64,000 bases of DNA, taken from assembly GCF_033568475.1 (NCBI RefSeq), contig NC_133123.1:102177228-102241227 (forward strand), given 5' to 3'. Source of the DNA: Henckelia pumila. Lineage: Eukaryota > Streptophyta > Magnoliopsida > Lamiales > Gesneriaceae. Below the pieces are notes generated by a model. It was not told where the DNA came from and ran no database searches. It worked only from the letters and a program-made list of their open reading frames with translations. Shown piece by piece: positions 35,743 to 48,837 of the stretch (positions are counted from its first letter, which is position 1; each line of letters begins with the position of its first letter). The position numbers were made by a program, and so were the translations under genes.

Positions 35743-36940
35743 TGTTGAATCCTAAATTTTGGTGATAACAAAACAATACTTCGTTGTTTTAGTTCGGCCG
35801 CCGTTTACATGTAAAACAAGTGTTCAAGAGAAATATACCGACTCCAAATATATCAACTGACCAAGAGATATCGACTGAAGTAATCAGTATCAGCTGATCT
35901 TAGCATGTCAACCGTTATCTGTCAACCGAGCTAAGAACATCAACCGAAGTATGCTCAACTGATCTATAAGCAAGGATATCTACTGAACTCATAAGTTGAC
36001 AATATATCTGCCGTATTCAAGAAGTCACAAATTCCCAGTTTTCAAAAAGTTGTCAAGAGAATTTAAAAACAGAGGACGAAGCATTTAAGGAGCCACCTGT
36101 TAAAGTATAAAAAGCCATAAATAACATTTAATGTGAAGACACATTGAATAAACAATTTAAGGCGCTCCTAGTATAGATATTCAGAATATATTATCACATC
36201 TCACAGATCAATGACTAATATCTGACACCAAAGAAGTTTCCTACCGTTGATAGAAGAGAAAAAGACGTTGGAGAAGTTGATATAAATATCAGAGCTTATC
36301 AAGAAGAAAAGACAGAGTTACTCTTACAAAGATTTGCATACTTGAGCACTTGAAACCATTTCTTGAATACTCGTCTGCTCACTCAACCCTTTGCTAAAAA
36401 GCATATCCGATCTATAAAGAGATCTTTTCAAGGGTTACTCAAATCCAAGATGTTATTTGAAGAACACTATCTGCTACAAGGATTTGAGATTTTAAGCTTT
36501 CAAGAAGCTTAGAGATTTATCATCATCAACTGAAAAAAGTTTGATAAGAACTTGGAATCTTATCAGTGTGAATCTAGGAGTTCCATCTTTGGCATTTGAT
36601 AAGTCCTAACTTGGATCGGGTGTATTGCAAGACGTTGTAATAGTCAAAGTCTTCTAGTGTATCCTTCCCGTGAGGAAGAAGGGGTGACGTAGGAGATTGA
36701 GCCCCGAACATCCATAAAATATCTGTGCTTATTTACACTACTGCATTACACTATTTTTTTAATTATCATGTAGTTTAGTGAGAGCTGTTTCAGCACTACT
36801 CTTAGTAGTTCTTATATATCTAGAAAGTTAAAAGAAAATCGGTTGAGTGAACTAACATTTGCACAACCATATTGCATTAGAGTTAAAGATTTTATTAGTG
36901 TGTATTCACCCCCCTCTACACATGCATTCGATACCCAACA
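35743..36940 (+). repeat. 5' LTR of F (1198 bp)
   Basis: It starts tgttgaatcct and ends cgatacccaaca, next to the primer site. Its first part is repeated at 63684-64000. Repeated octamers such as tcaaccga, tcaactga and tatcgactga occur near 35860-35960. E coding sequence abuts on the left. Confidence 0.9.
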
Positions 36941-36942
36941 AG

Positions 36943-36954
36943 TGGTATCAGAGC
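36943..36954 (+). promoter_or_regulatory. Primer-binding site of F (tRNA-iMet)
   Basis: tggtatcagagc begins two bases after the LTR end. Confidence 0.92.
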
Positions 36955-37048
36955 GGTTTTTTCTTTTAGCAGTTGATATTCATCACGACTTTGCTAAATA
37001 AAATCCCTATGTTCTCTAATAGAAGATTATGATGACTGAAAAATTCGT

Positions 37049-38800
37049 ATGCAGACACATCTTTTTGCTCGAGATGATGATATGTGGTACGTCATCACTG
37101 ACGGACCCATGAAGATTCTCAAAGTCAACACTGCTATAGCCATATTAGGAGGCGAACAAAAGATGGTTGAGAAACCCAAAGCAGAATGGAGTAATGAGGA
37201 CAAGAAGAAAGCAAATCTTGACAACGTAGATAAATATATACTATACAAAACTTTGGAAAAAAACATGTTTAGTAAGATCAAGATGTGCTCAACTGCCAAA
37301 GAAATTTGGGAGAAACTTACTCAACTGTGCGAAGGAAACGATCAAACTAAAGAAAACAAAATCACCATAGCCATTAAGATGTTTGACAATGACAAGATGA
37401 AACCATGAGAAACTATGACTGAGTTTGATGAATGATTTAGAAATATTATTTGTGAATTGATTGCTCTCGGAAAATTATACACTAATTGTGAAATTGCTTT
37501 GAAGGTTATGCGAGCATTGCCTAGAGAATGGGATGTCAAGACCATAGCTATGAGAGAATCAAAGGATCTAAACAAACCAGAGCTTCATGATTTATTTGCA
37601 GATCAGAAGGCGTACGAGTTTGAACTCAGAATCAAAACAAAGGAAGATCCATCTGTCTCGAACCCCACCAAAGCACTAACATCAAATATCTCACCTCAAT
37701 CGACTGAGGAAGCATCAGCAAAGAAGACAGCTGAGCAGATGAGTGGAGAAGCAATGTCCCTCTTCATTAAAAGGTTTGGTAAATTCATGCGTAAGAATAA
37801 CACAAATTTTAACAAACCTTACTATAAACAAGACCATACAGAGGATGTTCCTGCATGTTTTAACTGTGGCAAGCAAGGCCACTTCATTGCAGATTGCACT
37901 AGGCCTAAGAATGATGAGAGGAAGCAGCATATTGAGAAGAATAAAGGCAAGGAAGGAAGAAGAACATTCTGAAAGAAGAAGGAACAAAGAGTGCTAGTTG
38001 CAGACAAAGGAAAAAGCAAATGGGAAGAAACAGAATCCGAGTCATCCGAAGAAAGTGAGGAAGAGAAAGTTCAATGTCTTATGGCTAACTCTCTGAGTGA
38101 ATAAGACGATACTGAGGTATTTAACTTTAGATCGTCTGAATTTACACAAGAAGAACTTGTTCAAGCACTTAATGATATGGTCACTGAGTATAAGAAGCTT
38201 TTTACATCATTTGAGGAAGTAAAAATAGAAAAGACATGTCTTATTGATAAGTCAAGGGAATCTAGCTGTTCACAGAAAAAAGAACTTGACGGTCTAAGGA
38301 CTAAGCTAAATCTGTTGGCAACAGAGAATGATGATATGAAACGAGTATTCAAAGCCACTTTATATGAAAATCAAAAGTTTCTTAAAACAATCAACTCTTG
38401 GAATAAGGCTTCTACCTCGTTGGATAAGATACATGAGAACCAGAAACAAGCAGGTGATAAAACTGGTTTTGGATATGGCTCAAATGAATGTATTCTTACA
38501 AAGAAAATACTCAATCGTATTCTAGTGGGAACGATCCTAATGCAATAAGATTTGTTCGATCTAGTACGATATATGAACATGCTGAACCTAAGATCTATGA
38601 TATTGGACAGTCAAGTCGCTATGAGAACAAAGGTAAGCATAAAGGACTGGGATATGTGGAGCCTCAGAATCCAAGGAAAAGAGAGACATGGAACAAATCT
38701 AGTTTGAATGAACAAAGAAAGGGAAACCAATATAAGTTCAGGCAGTCTAAGTTTGAACCAAGTCAATCCAAGTACAGGAATAATTAGGTGCCACAAAACC
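37049..38800 (+). pseudogene. Element F gag
   Basis: The gag domain is readable from 37049 (DDDMWYVITDGP, AKEIWEKLTQLCEG, KVMRALPREWDVK). Two TGA codons interrupt it near 37406 and 37434. The zinc knuckle CFNCGKQGHFIADC is at about 37853-37894. A serine/glutamate-rich stretch and a likely coiled-coil segment (EEVKIEKTCLIDKS, about 38177-38430) follow, then a basic, asparagine-rich tail. SIRE-type gag is known to be long and to have such a C-terminal extension. At least two further stops and one frameshift occur after the knuckle. Confidence 0.87.
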
Positions 38801-39037
38801 AGTACTTCAATTGCATGCCTGTTCAAAAATGATACAGACTGGATAACAAAGATCAAAAGTTCAAACAACACACTGTAAGATCCAGACCACAAACCAGCAC
38901 ACATCGTGCACCTTGATCGACTCACTTTGTAGATGCACATATGGGTGAAACCGTTAGAGTAATTTAGGTGTGTGTCCCAAAAGGATTAATCCAGTTCGGA
39001 CCCAAATAGATAAGGGTACCATGGTTTTATATTCTTC

Positions 39038-40200
39038 TTGCAGGTACTATCAGTAAAATCAGTCGAGAATATTAATCTAATGGAAAAGACAACTTGGTAT
39101 CTTGACAGTGGATGCTTTAGGCACATGACTGGAAATAAAGATCTGCTATCCGAAATCATACAATACAAAGGGCCTAAAATTATTTTTGGTGATAATTCAA
39201 AGGGAATGATCGTGGGTAAGCGTAAGATTACTTATGATAACATCATTATTAATGACGTATTGCTTGTTGATAACTTAAGCTATAATATGATCAGTATTAG
39301 TCAACTATGTGATAATGGTTACAATGTTAAATTTCACAAGCACACATGAATGATCAAATCTAGTAATGGTGAAATCATGTTAATTGGACTAAGAGAACAA
39401 AACACTTATAGGCCAAATTGGCAAAGTGAACAACCGTTAGTTCCTACTTGTTTTGTTGCTCAAAATGATAAGCAGTGGTTATGGCATAAACGACTCATAT
39501 ATTTGAATTTCAAGTCCATTAAACATCTGAGTAAACATGATTTGGTTCTTGGCCTGCCCAAAGGATATTTTAAAAAAAATAGAGTTTGTTCGGCTTGTCA
39601 GCAAGGCAAACAAGTGAGAGCTACTTTAAAACCAAAGGGTGTATATCTTCTTCTAAATGCTTAGACCTGTTGCACATGGATCTGTTTGATCCTACACCGG
39701 TCTGGAGCTTAGGGGGAATGAGATATACCTTAGTAATTGTGGACGACTACTGTCGTTTCACTTGGGTAATTTTCTTATCCTCCAAAGATCAAACAGCTAC
39801 TCACGTGATAAAATTTTTAAACGTTTGCAAAACGAGAAACATATTGGGATAGAACGTATCAGGAGTGATAGATGCACCAAATTTTTAAAAAAAACCCTCG
39901 AATCCTATCTAGATGACCAGGGAATCAAGCATGAGTTATCTGCTGCTCGGACCCCACAACAAAATGGTGTTGCTCAAAGAAGAAATAGAACTCTTAAAAA
40001 GGCAACTAGAACTATGGTTGCTGATTCTAACGTATCTCAAAGACTCTGGGCAGAGCCAATTAACACAACATGTTACACTCAAAACAAATCTATGATTAAC
40101 AAGAAGCATAATAAAACACCATATGAGATCGGGAATGACATAAAACCCGATGTTTCATATTTTTAAAGTATTTGGATGTACATGCTTCATTCATGATAAT
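39038..40200 (+). pseudogene. Element F pol: protease and integrase
   Basis: The protease site WYLDSGCFRHMTGN (DSG kept) is near 39095-39135. VLLVDNLSYNMISISQLC and the integrase start follow (LDLLHMDLFDP, VDDYCRFTWV), with a frameshift near 39590. The second core region reads RIRSDRCTKF instead of the usual SDHGTEF form. The third reads GVAQRRNRTL, so the catalytic glutamate is glutamine. Integrase is therefore dead even apart from the frameshifts. Confidence 0.88.
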
Positions 40201-41639
40201 GGAAAACATCGCTTAATGGCCTTTGATGCGAAAGCAGAAGAAGACATATTTGTTTGATATTCCTCAGTCATTCGAGCTTATAGAGTTTTTAACAAAAGGT
40301 CACTGACAGTAGAGGAAACTATTCATGTTATTTTTGATGAAGCTACTGTATGTGCAGATAAGTCTCAAACCAATATCAAAGATCTAGCACATGATAGAAT
40401 CAACTGTTCTAGATGATGAAAGTGATAATAATGAACCTCCTATAATAAGGGATGAACCAGAAGAAGTAATCATTCAACCTACTGAAGGAAGAATAGATCA
40501 AGATCATGAAGAACAGAGAATGGGAGAAAAAATCATTGAACCCGATAACACCATCAGGAATAAAGAAGAAATTCCAACAAATCAAAGCACAAATCCCCTT
40601 GGACCAAATCTTCAGTGGAGTAAAAGTCATCCACCTGAGCTGGTAATTGGTAATCCTATTGCCCCTCTACGTACTTGCAATCAAATGATTAACGAAGTAC
40701 TGCATGCAACATTCATTTCACAGCTAGAGCCTAAGCATATAGATGAAGCCTTACAAAATGCTAGCTGGATTGAAGCAATGCAGGTGAAAATAAATCAGTT
40801 CACAAGAAACAAAATTTGGAATCTAGTTCCTCGATCGGAAAATCAAAAAATCATAGGCACCAGATGGGTGTTTCGAAACAAATTGAATGAGAATGGAACA
40901 GTTATTAGAAACAAAGCCAGACCGGTTGCTCAAGGATTTAGACAAGAGGAGGTCATTGACTTTGACGAATCATTCGCTCCAGTAGCAAGGCTTGAAGCCA
41001 TCATGATATTTCTTGCCTATGCTGCTTACAAAAACTTCAAAGTTTATCAAATGGATGTAAAGTTAGCTTTCCTCAATGGGCTACTTCAAGAATAAGTGTA
41101 TGTTGAACAACCACCAGGTTTTATCAGTTCATAGACTTCCTTATTATGTCTTCAAACTTGATAAAGCTCTTAATGGTTTAAAACAAGCACCTAGAGCTTG
41201 GTATGACACCTTATCACAATTCTTATTATATCATAATGTTGTCATAGGAACAGTCGACAAAACTCTCTTTAAATTTATTAAAGGTAATCATATTTTACTT
41301 ATTCAAATCTATGTAAATGATATCATATTTGGATCAACTAATCCTCTTTTATGCAAGAAGTTCTCTAAGTTGATGCAGGAACACTTTGAGATGAGCATGA
41401 TGGGCGAATTGAATTTCTTTCCCGGGCTACAAGTGAAACAACTTGACAATGACATTTTCATAAATCAGGCTAAGTATACCAAAGAACTTATCAAAAAGTT
41501 CGGTATGGAAAATTGTTCTGTCATATCTACTCCTATGAGTGCTTCCATATATCTTGATAAGGATGAGGCAGGAGCACCAGTTGAGGTAACAATGTATCGA
41601 GAACTTATAGGTTCTTTACTTTACTTAACTGCCAGCAGG
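40201..41639 (+). pseudogene. Element F pol: reverse transcriptase (5' to CACTA)
   Basis: A linker with many acidic residues leads to [36 protein letters not shown], then a TAA at 41093-41095. The sequence continues with VEQPPGF and, after a frameshift, [17 protein letters not shown]. The active-site segment reads YVNDIIFG, so the first aspartate of YVDD is asparagine. It ends at LLYLTASR, at the insertion of the CACTA element. Confidence 0.9.
41637..41639. repeat. Target-site duplication of the CACTA element, agg
   Basis: agg precedes the terminal repeat and is repeated at 49110-49112. Removing one copy restores the F reading frame between RT and RNase H. Confidence 0.92.
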
Positions 41640-41654
41640 CACTACAAGAAAAAC

Positions 41655-41890
41655 GGCTAAAGACAATGCTTTTTCCGCGTTGTTAATGTCCCCGAAAAAG
41701 CGTTGTCGTAGCCAGTGTTGTAAAAGACCACGCTCAAAGACAACGCGGAAAAAGCGTTGCCGTATCTAAAAAGGACAACGCTTTTTAAGCGTTGTCTTTT
41801 ATAAAAAGCGTTGTCGTTGCTGGAAAAGACAACGCTTTTCAAGCGTCGTTGTAAAGACAACGCTTAAAAAAGCGTTGTCTTTGTTCAAAT
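41655..41890. repeat. Left subterminal repeats of the CACTA element
   Basis: Roughly ten copies of gacaacgc and its complement gcgttgtc occur, often paired around short A/T loops, e.g. gacaacgctttttaagcg. In En/Spm elements, subterminal motifs bind the TnpA protein; here that role is inferred. Confidence 0.85.
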
Positions 41891-43312
41891 AAAAAACAAA
41901 AAAAAAAATTTTAATTCACAAATTTTCAATATTATAAATCACTCAAAATTCAAAAATTTGTAAAATAAAATATATTATAGAGTCTTCCAATATTATAAAT
42001 TATTCAAATATAAAAATAATCGAATTCTAAATTAATGAACACTAGGAAAAAACTATGCATTAATCTCGAAAAATTTTGATTCCTTCCTTCAGCACATGTT
42101 AGCGTCCCAAGTTTCATAAAAGCCGCACCAATCTCTTTTCCTTTAATTTGTATCTCCATACTGTAAATTATTAAAAATAAAAAAAAACATAAAACAAATA
42201 TGAATAGATTAAAATGAAAAGTAAAAGCAAAAACATATTTGGCAGCAAAGAACATGAACAAGAGTAGTATCAGCAAATGAACAAATGTATTTCTTTGGAC
42301 CAAAAAAATCACAGGAAAAAATTGGATACAACACATTTGAGTTAAACTCAAAAACATTATCTAACTTCAAATAATACATACACAAGAGGCATTGCAAACT
42401 TTCATCCATGAAGGATTAATGCAACTCAAGTTATGAAATATCAAATAAATTAGAATATGTGTTAAACAAAAAATGATATTATTTTTTGACCGAAACATTC
42501 ATAAAATATGGGTAGAGATTACCTTTGTTTTCGGATACCATAAGTAGATGAAGAGTGCTTACTTCATCTCACCGTACATAGGCAACCTATGCAATAAAAG
42601 TTTTTTTTTCTTGGAAATAAAGATTAATAGTTCATTCACAAAATAAAAGGTAAAATTGGCAAATAGAAATTAAAAAAAAAAAGGAAAACGACCAGATTAT
42701 AAATTTAGTGACAAAGATAAAAAAGTTGGACAAAACTAAATTATCTAATAACTCTATTTTCTCCATTACATACCATGAAACAAATACATCGCCAATTTTC
42801 TCAAGAATTGTCAATACTGCAACAATAATCCTGCAAAAATCAGCATTCTCCAGTTTTAACTTATGATCTGATGCAAGAAATCTCACTGTTCAATAAATCA
42901 TGGGAAATGGGACAAAAATAAGATGAAATTCCAGAAACTTTAGCGTAATAAGACCCCAAAATCAATTGGATAACTGTGAAGTGTGATATTGAAATGGATT
43001 TTATAAAAATGTAGCCTAAGTCATTAAATAAATTCAAATCTTTTGCAAAAGCCTATTTCTTCCAAACTAATCCATAAACATGAAAGAGTAACAGTAGCTC
43101 CCTAGCCTAGATGCAAAATCCTTGATCCAAAAATAAAAACTTGTTTGATCTATATTTTCAGTCAAGCACCCTTCCTAAGCTTCCCCTAATAAACTTGTTT
43201 TAAAAAAAATATTTTCACCAAATTTAATAGACATTTAAGATCAAAGATTGATTATATTTCTTGCACAGGATCATATAATTAAATATATGATATAATTATT
43301 GTGAAATAAACT

Positions 43313-43364
<52 letters not shown>

Positions 43365-44757
43365 ATATGAAGAACCTTAGCTTACTTCATGAATCTATTT
43401 TAGGCAGATGGAAGCATGTGCTTCTTCTCGGGAGCTGCAAGAAAGTACTTTTCAAGAAATTTGTACTTATATACTTAATATATATGGTAATAAAACCAGA
43501 TGATGAAACTTTAGAATGATAGCTGCTTATTTTCAAATTAAATTTGTGATGTGACATACGTTTCACCACAAATGGAGCTTTAGGAGATAAGGGTTAGATG
43601 AACGGAGACGAGGAAGAAGACGAAGATGAAGACTGGCCATTCTTAGATTCTCCACAAATTGCCTGTTACAAAGAGAAAACGCTAGTAATTGGTTGTGTGT
43701 GTGTATGTATAGATACATGATATAATCTGATTAGCTATTAGCTGTACGAGAATATTGAATTAGGTAGAACATAACAACGACTAAATGAATGCGCCTGAAA
43801 TTAGATATAATTTTTCCCAAAATTTTATGTTTATATAATTTTTCTCAAAGTACAAGTCTTGATGTCACAATTGGTTTAAAGTTGCTTCCCATTAAAATTT
43901 TAACCATTGATCTCCATTATTACCTGGTGAGAAGTTGTTTGATGATCATAACATTGTCCTGGAAGAGGGGGCCTGGTGCTCATAAAAGAAAGATTGTTGC
44001 AATGCCCATATTTCACTGTAATAGTATCCAACAACCTCTTGCATGGAATCCCAACCTGTATAATATCAATATTAATCATGTTTAATTAACATGGCAGCAT
44101 ATTATATATGTTAAAGCCCTAATCTGGAATCCCAAATAATTATATGTACAAGTTCTCAAGAAAACTTGATTTCATGGACGATTTATAGAACACCAGATCT
44201 ACCCCATCAAAGTACCATATTTGTAAAGATTTCTTTGTTCGATAGTTATGATGCTAAAAATGGACCAAAAAATACACTCATATATATATCTGGATGTGAC
44301 AATATTACAGCACTCTCCAAAAGCCAAGAAACAATATTTCTCTAATATATCATGATGCTTCTATTCTGCTTATAGTAGTAGTACTAATAATACTTGTTGT
44401 GTTCTGTAATTCCACGGCAGAGGCTTATCAAATAGAGGCTCATCATTTTTCAGACTTTAAATTTATCAAGACTATTTATCATTTTGTAGACTGAAAATTT
44501 TGCTGTCAATCTGAGTTGTAAATGAATAATCACTATCTAGTTTGATGGTCCTGCCATATATGTGCATATCTGATTAAGATCAATAACAACACTCTTGACC
44601 TTAATTTAAATATCAAATTACTTGATATAATTCTCACTATGACACAGTAGCATTCATGATGGACTTACAGTAACGAGCAATCTATTTCGCTACTAGAAAT
44701 AAAAAATTGTTTGCAAAAACATAAACAACACCTTGTTCTTCATGTGCAGTTCCTGCT
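41891..44757. other. CACTA interior, no gene recognised
   Basis: AT-rich sequence. Minus-strand ORFs up to 117 codons (42004-42357) are hydrophobic or low in complexity and match nothing I know. A pure TA microsatellite lies at 43316-43362. Pyrimidine tracts and gt/ag signals suggest intronic or UTR sequence of captured genes, but I cannot define exons here. Confidence 0.6.
43316..43362. repeat. (TA)n microsatellite
   Basis: An uninterrupted run of at least 23 TA units. Confidence 0.97.
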
Positions 44758-44951
44758 GAACTTTCATCTTTTGTAAGATACCCAAATCTGCCATTTAAAA
44801 TTGTCAAATAATATAAAGAACTAATCAACCAACAAATTAGAACTTAGAATCGTAAATGAGACCACTTACCTTAAAGTCGCCACTATATGAAGAACTGACA
44901 GCCATGTTACTAGTTGGATGGAGAGCTATGGAAGATACCCCAGCCTCCCTG
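44758..44951 (-). pseudogene. Captured exons of a WD40-type protein gene
   Basis: Minus strand: after an acceptor ctgcag near 44952 an exon reads EAGVSSIALHPTSNMAVSSSYSGDFK and ends in a donor aag/gtaagt near 44870. The next exon, after gcag near 44787, reads IWVSYKR and then stops. SIALHPT..MAVSSS..GDFKIW is a WD40 blade and recalls the WDR75/UTP17-type nucleolar proteins. That assignment is tentative; the WD40 character is more secure. Exon-intron borders show that genomic DNA, not cDNA, was captured. Confidence 0.5.
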
Positions 44952-45239
44952 CACATTATTTAGCACAAGAATGAGATTCTATCAGTGATATAACTAATAA
45001 ATGCTAAAAATACTAGGTCTTAAATTTATCATACTAGACACAATATGCATGGTTGATCTTGCGAAATATGTGAAATATGAAATTAGGCCAAGAAATTTGT
45101 GAAAATGTTTATAAAGAAACAAACCGATGAGGCTGCCTATTCCTTCTTCAGGGAGTCTAACCTTCATGCTTTTCAAACAAGTATTCACTCGTTGGATAGG
45201 GTCGTACCTCAGCAACATGGTCAATACTTGTATTGTAAT

Positions 45240-45665
45240 TTACTTCTGACAAGGACTTGAGATTTGGACCCGTGACAGTAAGTGGAACTTTAACTGGATT
45301 TTTAGATTGTGATTCCCAGTCTGTACGAATGTTAACTTTTCTTTTCTAGATAATAGATCCATTAATCTTTGGGGTTTTGATTTTTTCTCCTGGATTGGTC
45401 ACATAAAATTGATTCAATCAGAGCAAATGATGTGAGTAGAAAGTTACACTTTTTTCATATGACATTACCAAATAATGGAGGATTGAAGATACAGTTGGAG
45501 GAGAAGTGTTTGGGGCAGTAGTTGCCTAAATCTGGTTAGTGACAAAAGCAAGATCAAGGGTCCCAATACCTTGCCATTCTCCAGCTTCCCCACATAATGT
45601 GCCTGCCAACATGTAGTGCAAGTTCTCAAATCTCCTTCAAATTCTTGCACAGAAGGATCGCCTAC
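45240..45665 (-). pseudogene. Captured exon-like segments, gene not recognised
   Basis: Two minus-strand segments read without stops: one near 45480-45660 (AGTLCGEAGEWQGIGTLDLAFV) in one frame, and one near 45190-45350 (NPVKVPLTVTGPNLKSLSEVNY). They lie between the pyruvate kinase and WD40 fragments and could belong to the latter gene. I do not recognise them. Confidence 0.35.
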
Positions 45666-45959
45666 AACTTAAAAGAATTTATTTAGCAGTACATTATATT
45701 ACTACTTTATATATAATAGACAACATCACATCAAGAAAGATTACAACAACACTGAACTGGCATAGGGTGGATTTTCATATCCCAGAAAAAATTGTGTCAC
45801 GAAAGAGAATAGGCAGGATAAAGAACGAGATTCAGACAGAAGGATAAGAACTATTTGAAATAATGTTACAGAAAGTAACAAGAACACTGAACTGGCGTAA
45901 ATATTTTCAGCCGACCTTTATTCCAATAACAATAATTTTCAATCGAGTTGAGGACATAC

Positions 45960-47218
45960 CTAAAATGCACCACTAAAACTCCAATTCAGTTGATTTGTCT
46001 TGACTTTGAGCCGAGGAATGACAACTGATAAAAAAGGCATGGTCGGTCGATACTTTGCTATCAACCTACATAAACAAGATAGAGTGAAGTCAAATTCGAA
46101 CAGTAGTTTCACAACATTTCAGGATATTAATTGTGGATTCATTCAAAAAATATATTGAACCTTGCTGCCCTTCCAGATGAGGTAAAGCATATGATAACAA
46201 ATATCTTCACTTTCAGCACCGCTTGAACCTAAAGATGAAATGCAGAAATTTATTCATTAAATCCTAGGCATATGCTTAAATTAGCAATTCAACAACAAAA
46301 TTTATCTAATCAGTTTTCCTTCTCTATATTTTTTTCTTCTCATCCTTCTATAACATTCACTCTTACCGCCGAGGAAGCGATGGATTCCAAGTGAGTCATG
46401 GGTTCACCAACATATTTTATGTTTCTCTTGAAGTATTGGTCTCGACTCTCGATTGAATACCTTATTTGCCTGGGAATTAATGTGGAAAAAGGATAATATA
46501 TTTAGCTAATGCTTAAACGGTTTGGTAAGGCACTAAAAGTTGCCAACAGAACCATTTTTTTGTTGTTGTTGAGAATACAGAACATTATTGTTAATATGTA
46601 GTGTGCACGAAAAAGTATTTTATAAACTCTTGAAATTGAGAGCTTCAAGCACAAACTTTCCCAACCCAGAAATTAATAAAATAAGAGGGAGAGGGGACTT
46701 AATGAAATATCAACTTATATAAAACCACAAACTGGACGTAACTTAAATGTCAGTTGCAGCATGCATATAAGGTCTTACCTCAGCACAAATTTTTCCAACA
46801 GCAGAAATTGTTTCGACAGGGTATAGTCCACATAAGGTTTCAGCGCCAAGAAGAATTGCATCACATCATGAAATATGATCATTTCGTGTTGACCTTGTTC
46901 AGTTAAAAAATAGACAGGCTCAAACATTGACAAATAAAGTATAATGGTTATAACAAACATGCATAATAATGATCTACAAAATACGAACCCGTTCAACATA
47001 TCCTTTGAATAAAACATCAAAACCTCAAAAACATAAATGCCAATGAAAGAAAGTGGTATTAATTGAGGCAAGAACCAGAGACTAAACATCCAAATCAGCA
47101 TTAGCAACATCAGTTGCCTCAGCACGAGTAGGCCTGAGATTGTCAGTCATACACTATCAACGACCCGCGTAACAACTGCAGGCTTTCCAGCCATGTTAAA
47201 TTTATAAACAGCAGACAT
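45960..47218 (-). pseudogene. Captured pyruvate kinase gene fragment (five exons)
   Basis: Minus strand, in the order of the plant cytosolic enzyme. Exon a (47087-47218) has [15 protein letters not shown] and, after a 2-nt frameshift, LRPTRAEATDVANA. Exon b (~46787-46860) has [18 protein letters not shown] and VGKICAE. Exon c (~46369-46445) has [17 protein letters not shown]. Exon d (~46160-46225) has VIICFTSSGRAAR. Exon e (~45962-46070) has [19 protein letters not shown] and WSFSGAF. Borders carry ag and gt signals (e.g. atttcag before exon a, gag/gtaaga after exon b). The chain covers the C-terminal half only and has a frameshift and a stop. The catalytic N-terminal part is absent, so no enzyme can be made. 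Confidence 0.9.
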
Positions 47219-47845
47219 CTGAAATAAGAACACTTGCAAAGAAAGAAAATGAGCTGCTGGTAAATATTTTAAGAAGGTGAGTCAGTTTCAAATACTGAAA
47301 ACAGCAGAAACAAAACAAAATAACTATAAACAGAAGTAGTTACGAATTCAGATGGCATTACACATCTACTCACAAACAGCTTGTAGCTCTGAGGCTAGTC
47401 AAATCTCCTCACCAGCGACCTAATCTAGCATATGAACTTATCAACATATGCAGACAAACAAAGTTTGAAAGTAAATAGTATATCTTCATAGCAGAACTTT
47501 TCCACTATGCTATTTGCCAACATTTCATCATATCGAGACAATGAATAAATCTGTACAAGAAAAGGGCAAATGCATAATACAAAAAGTGCTTTAAAACCTG
47601 CCAAAAATAGTCAATTGACACTACAAACAAGCATAATTCAAGCGTCTTTGTCTGTTATTTGCTTTGGTTTCTAAGAACAATTCCTATCATAGTAAACAAA
47701 AGCAGAAACTCATTCTCATAATCTATAATTTTCATCTTTGGTAAAAAAACTTTAAACTCAAAACAAATATCCGGAAAGAAAATTAAAAGATTGCTTTTTA
47801 ATTTCTTGAAAAAACAGGAAAATCAAGAAAATTTGAGAACTCACA

Positions 47846-48500
47846 TGGCAGCAGTAGCATTAAGACTCAACCCCAGTCCACCAGAAGGAACAGCCACAGT
47901 TTGCAAACTCCATTGAGCATCCAAAGGAGGCTGCTTCATTTGGCGCTTCATAACAACAGTAAACACACATAAATCCATAATCTTGAGCACTTTGTAAATC
48001 ATAAACCTGTCGACTCAAAAGGCTAAGAAACCAGACTAAGAAACGTAATAATAAAAGACTAATAACAGAATGTGCATTTGAAGAACTCGATACATCTACC
48101 AATTAACTCACTCGATGAACATAGACAAAACAAATCATTTGCCACAACAATTTAAATCGAGAAGTAATTCTATTTTAGGGATTTATTTCCATCAAAACAT
48201 ATGAACCAAAAGAAGCTTAAACCTACACCTACATCCTTATTTCATTGCCTAAACAATAAACTCATGTCTCTAGAAACGAAGTCGTAGAAGCATCCAACTC
48301 ATGAATTCACACACACCGAGCAGAAACAGAGATCTAAAAACATAAGAACCAATCTAGAGCAAAACATTCGCGAATAGAGCCACAAAAAATAGATCGATCA
48401 GGAAGCAAAAAAAAAAAGATTAACGAAACTCACCAAAAATAGTGTTTACGGGGTTCATAACAATCGCAAACTCTTCCTCGCGCTTGGGCTCCGCACTCTC
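47846..48500 (-). pseudogene. Captured exon-like segments upstream of pyruvate kinase part, unrecognised
   Basis: Near 48430-48545 a minus-strand segment reads PYLIEPDSHKRNESAEPKRE and EEFAIVMNPVNTIFG, ending at a donor-like gtgagt. Near 47846-47960 another reads [15 protein letters not shown] and [13 protein letters not shown]. Both look like exons by composition and by the splice-like border. I cannot name the gene; it need not be pyruvate kinase. Confidence 0.4.
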
Positions 48501-48837
48501 ATTGCGCTTATGGGAATCCGGTTCAATTAAATAAGGTGGGCCTGTTTAGGGTTGAGCTTTAGAGACAGACTGAAAGCATATATATATATGCTAGCTTTTA
48601 TCGATTAATGTAAAATACTGAAATTAAACTGGAGTGATTTCTAACGTACGGAGCTACAGGAGTTGCCGGATCGTCTGTGTTGGGGAGTGTCGATGTTGGG
48701 GAGCGTCGACGTTGAAAGAGAGAAGAAGGAGAAAGGGATCGGATGGAGAAGTAATCGAGAAGGGGGAGAAGTAATCGAGAAGCTAGGGGTCTGATTTGGG
48801 GATTTGGGTAATATTATTTTTTTATGTTTTATTTTAA

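Noticed and set aside
42004..42357. 117-codon hydrophobic ORF in the CACTA element
   Set aside because: AT-rich, phenylalanine/leucine-rich composition typical of antisense AT-rich intron; no motif.
45960..47218. A resident pyruvate kinase gene
   Set aside because: Only the C-terminal half is present, with a frameshift and a stop, and it lies between the ends of a CACTA element that interrupts a retrotransposon.
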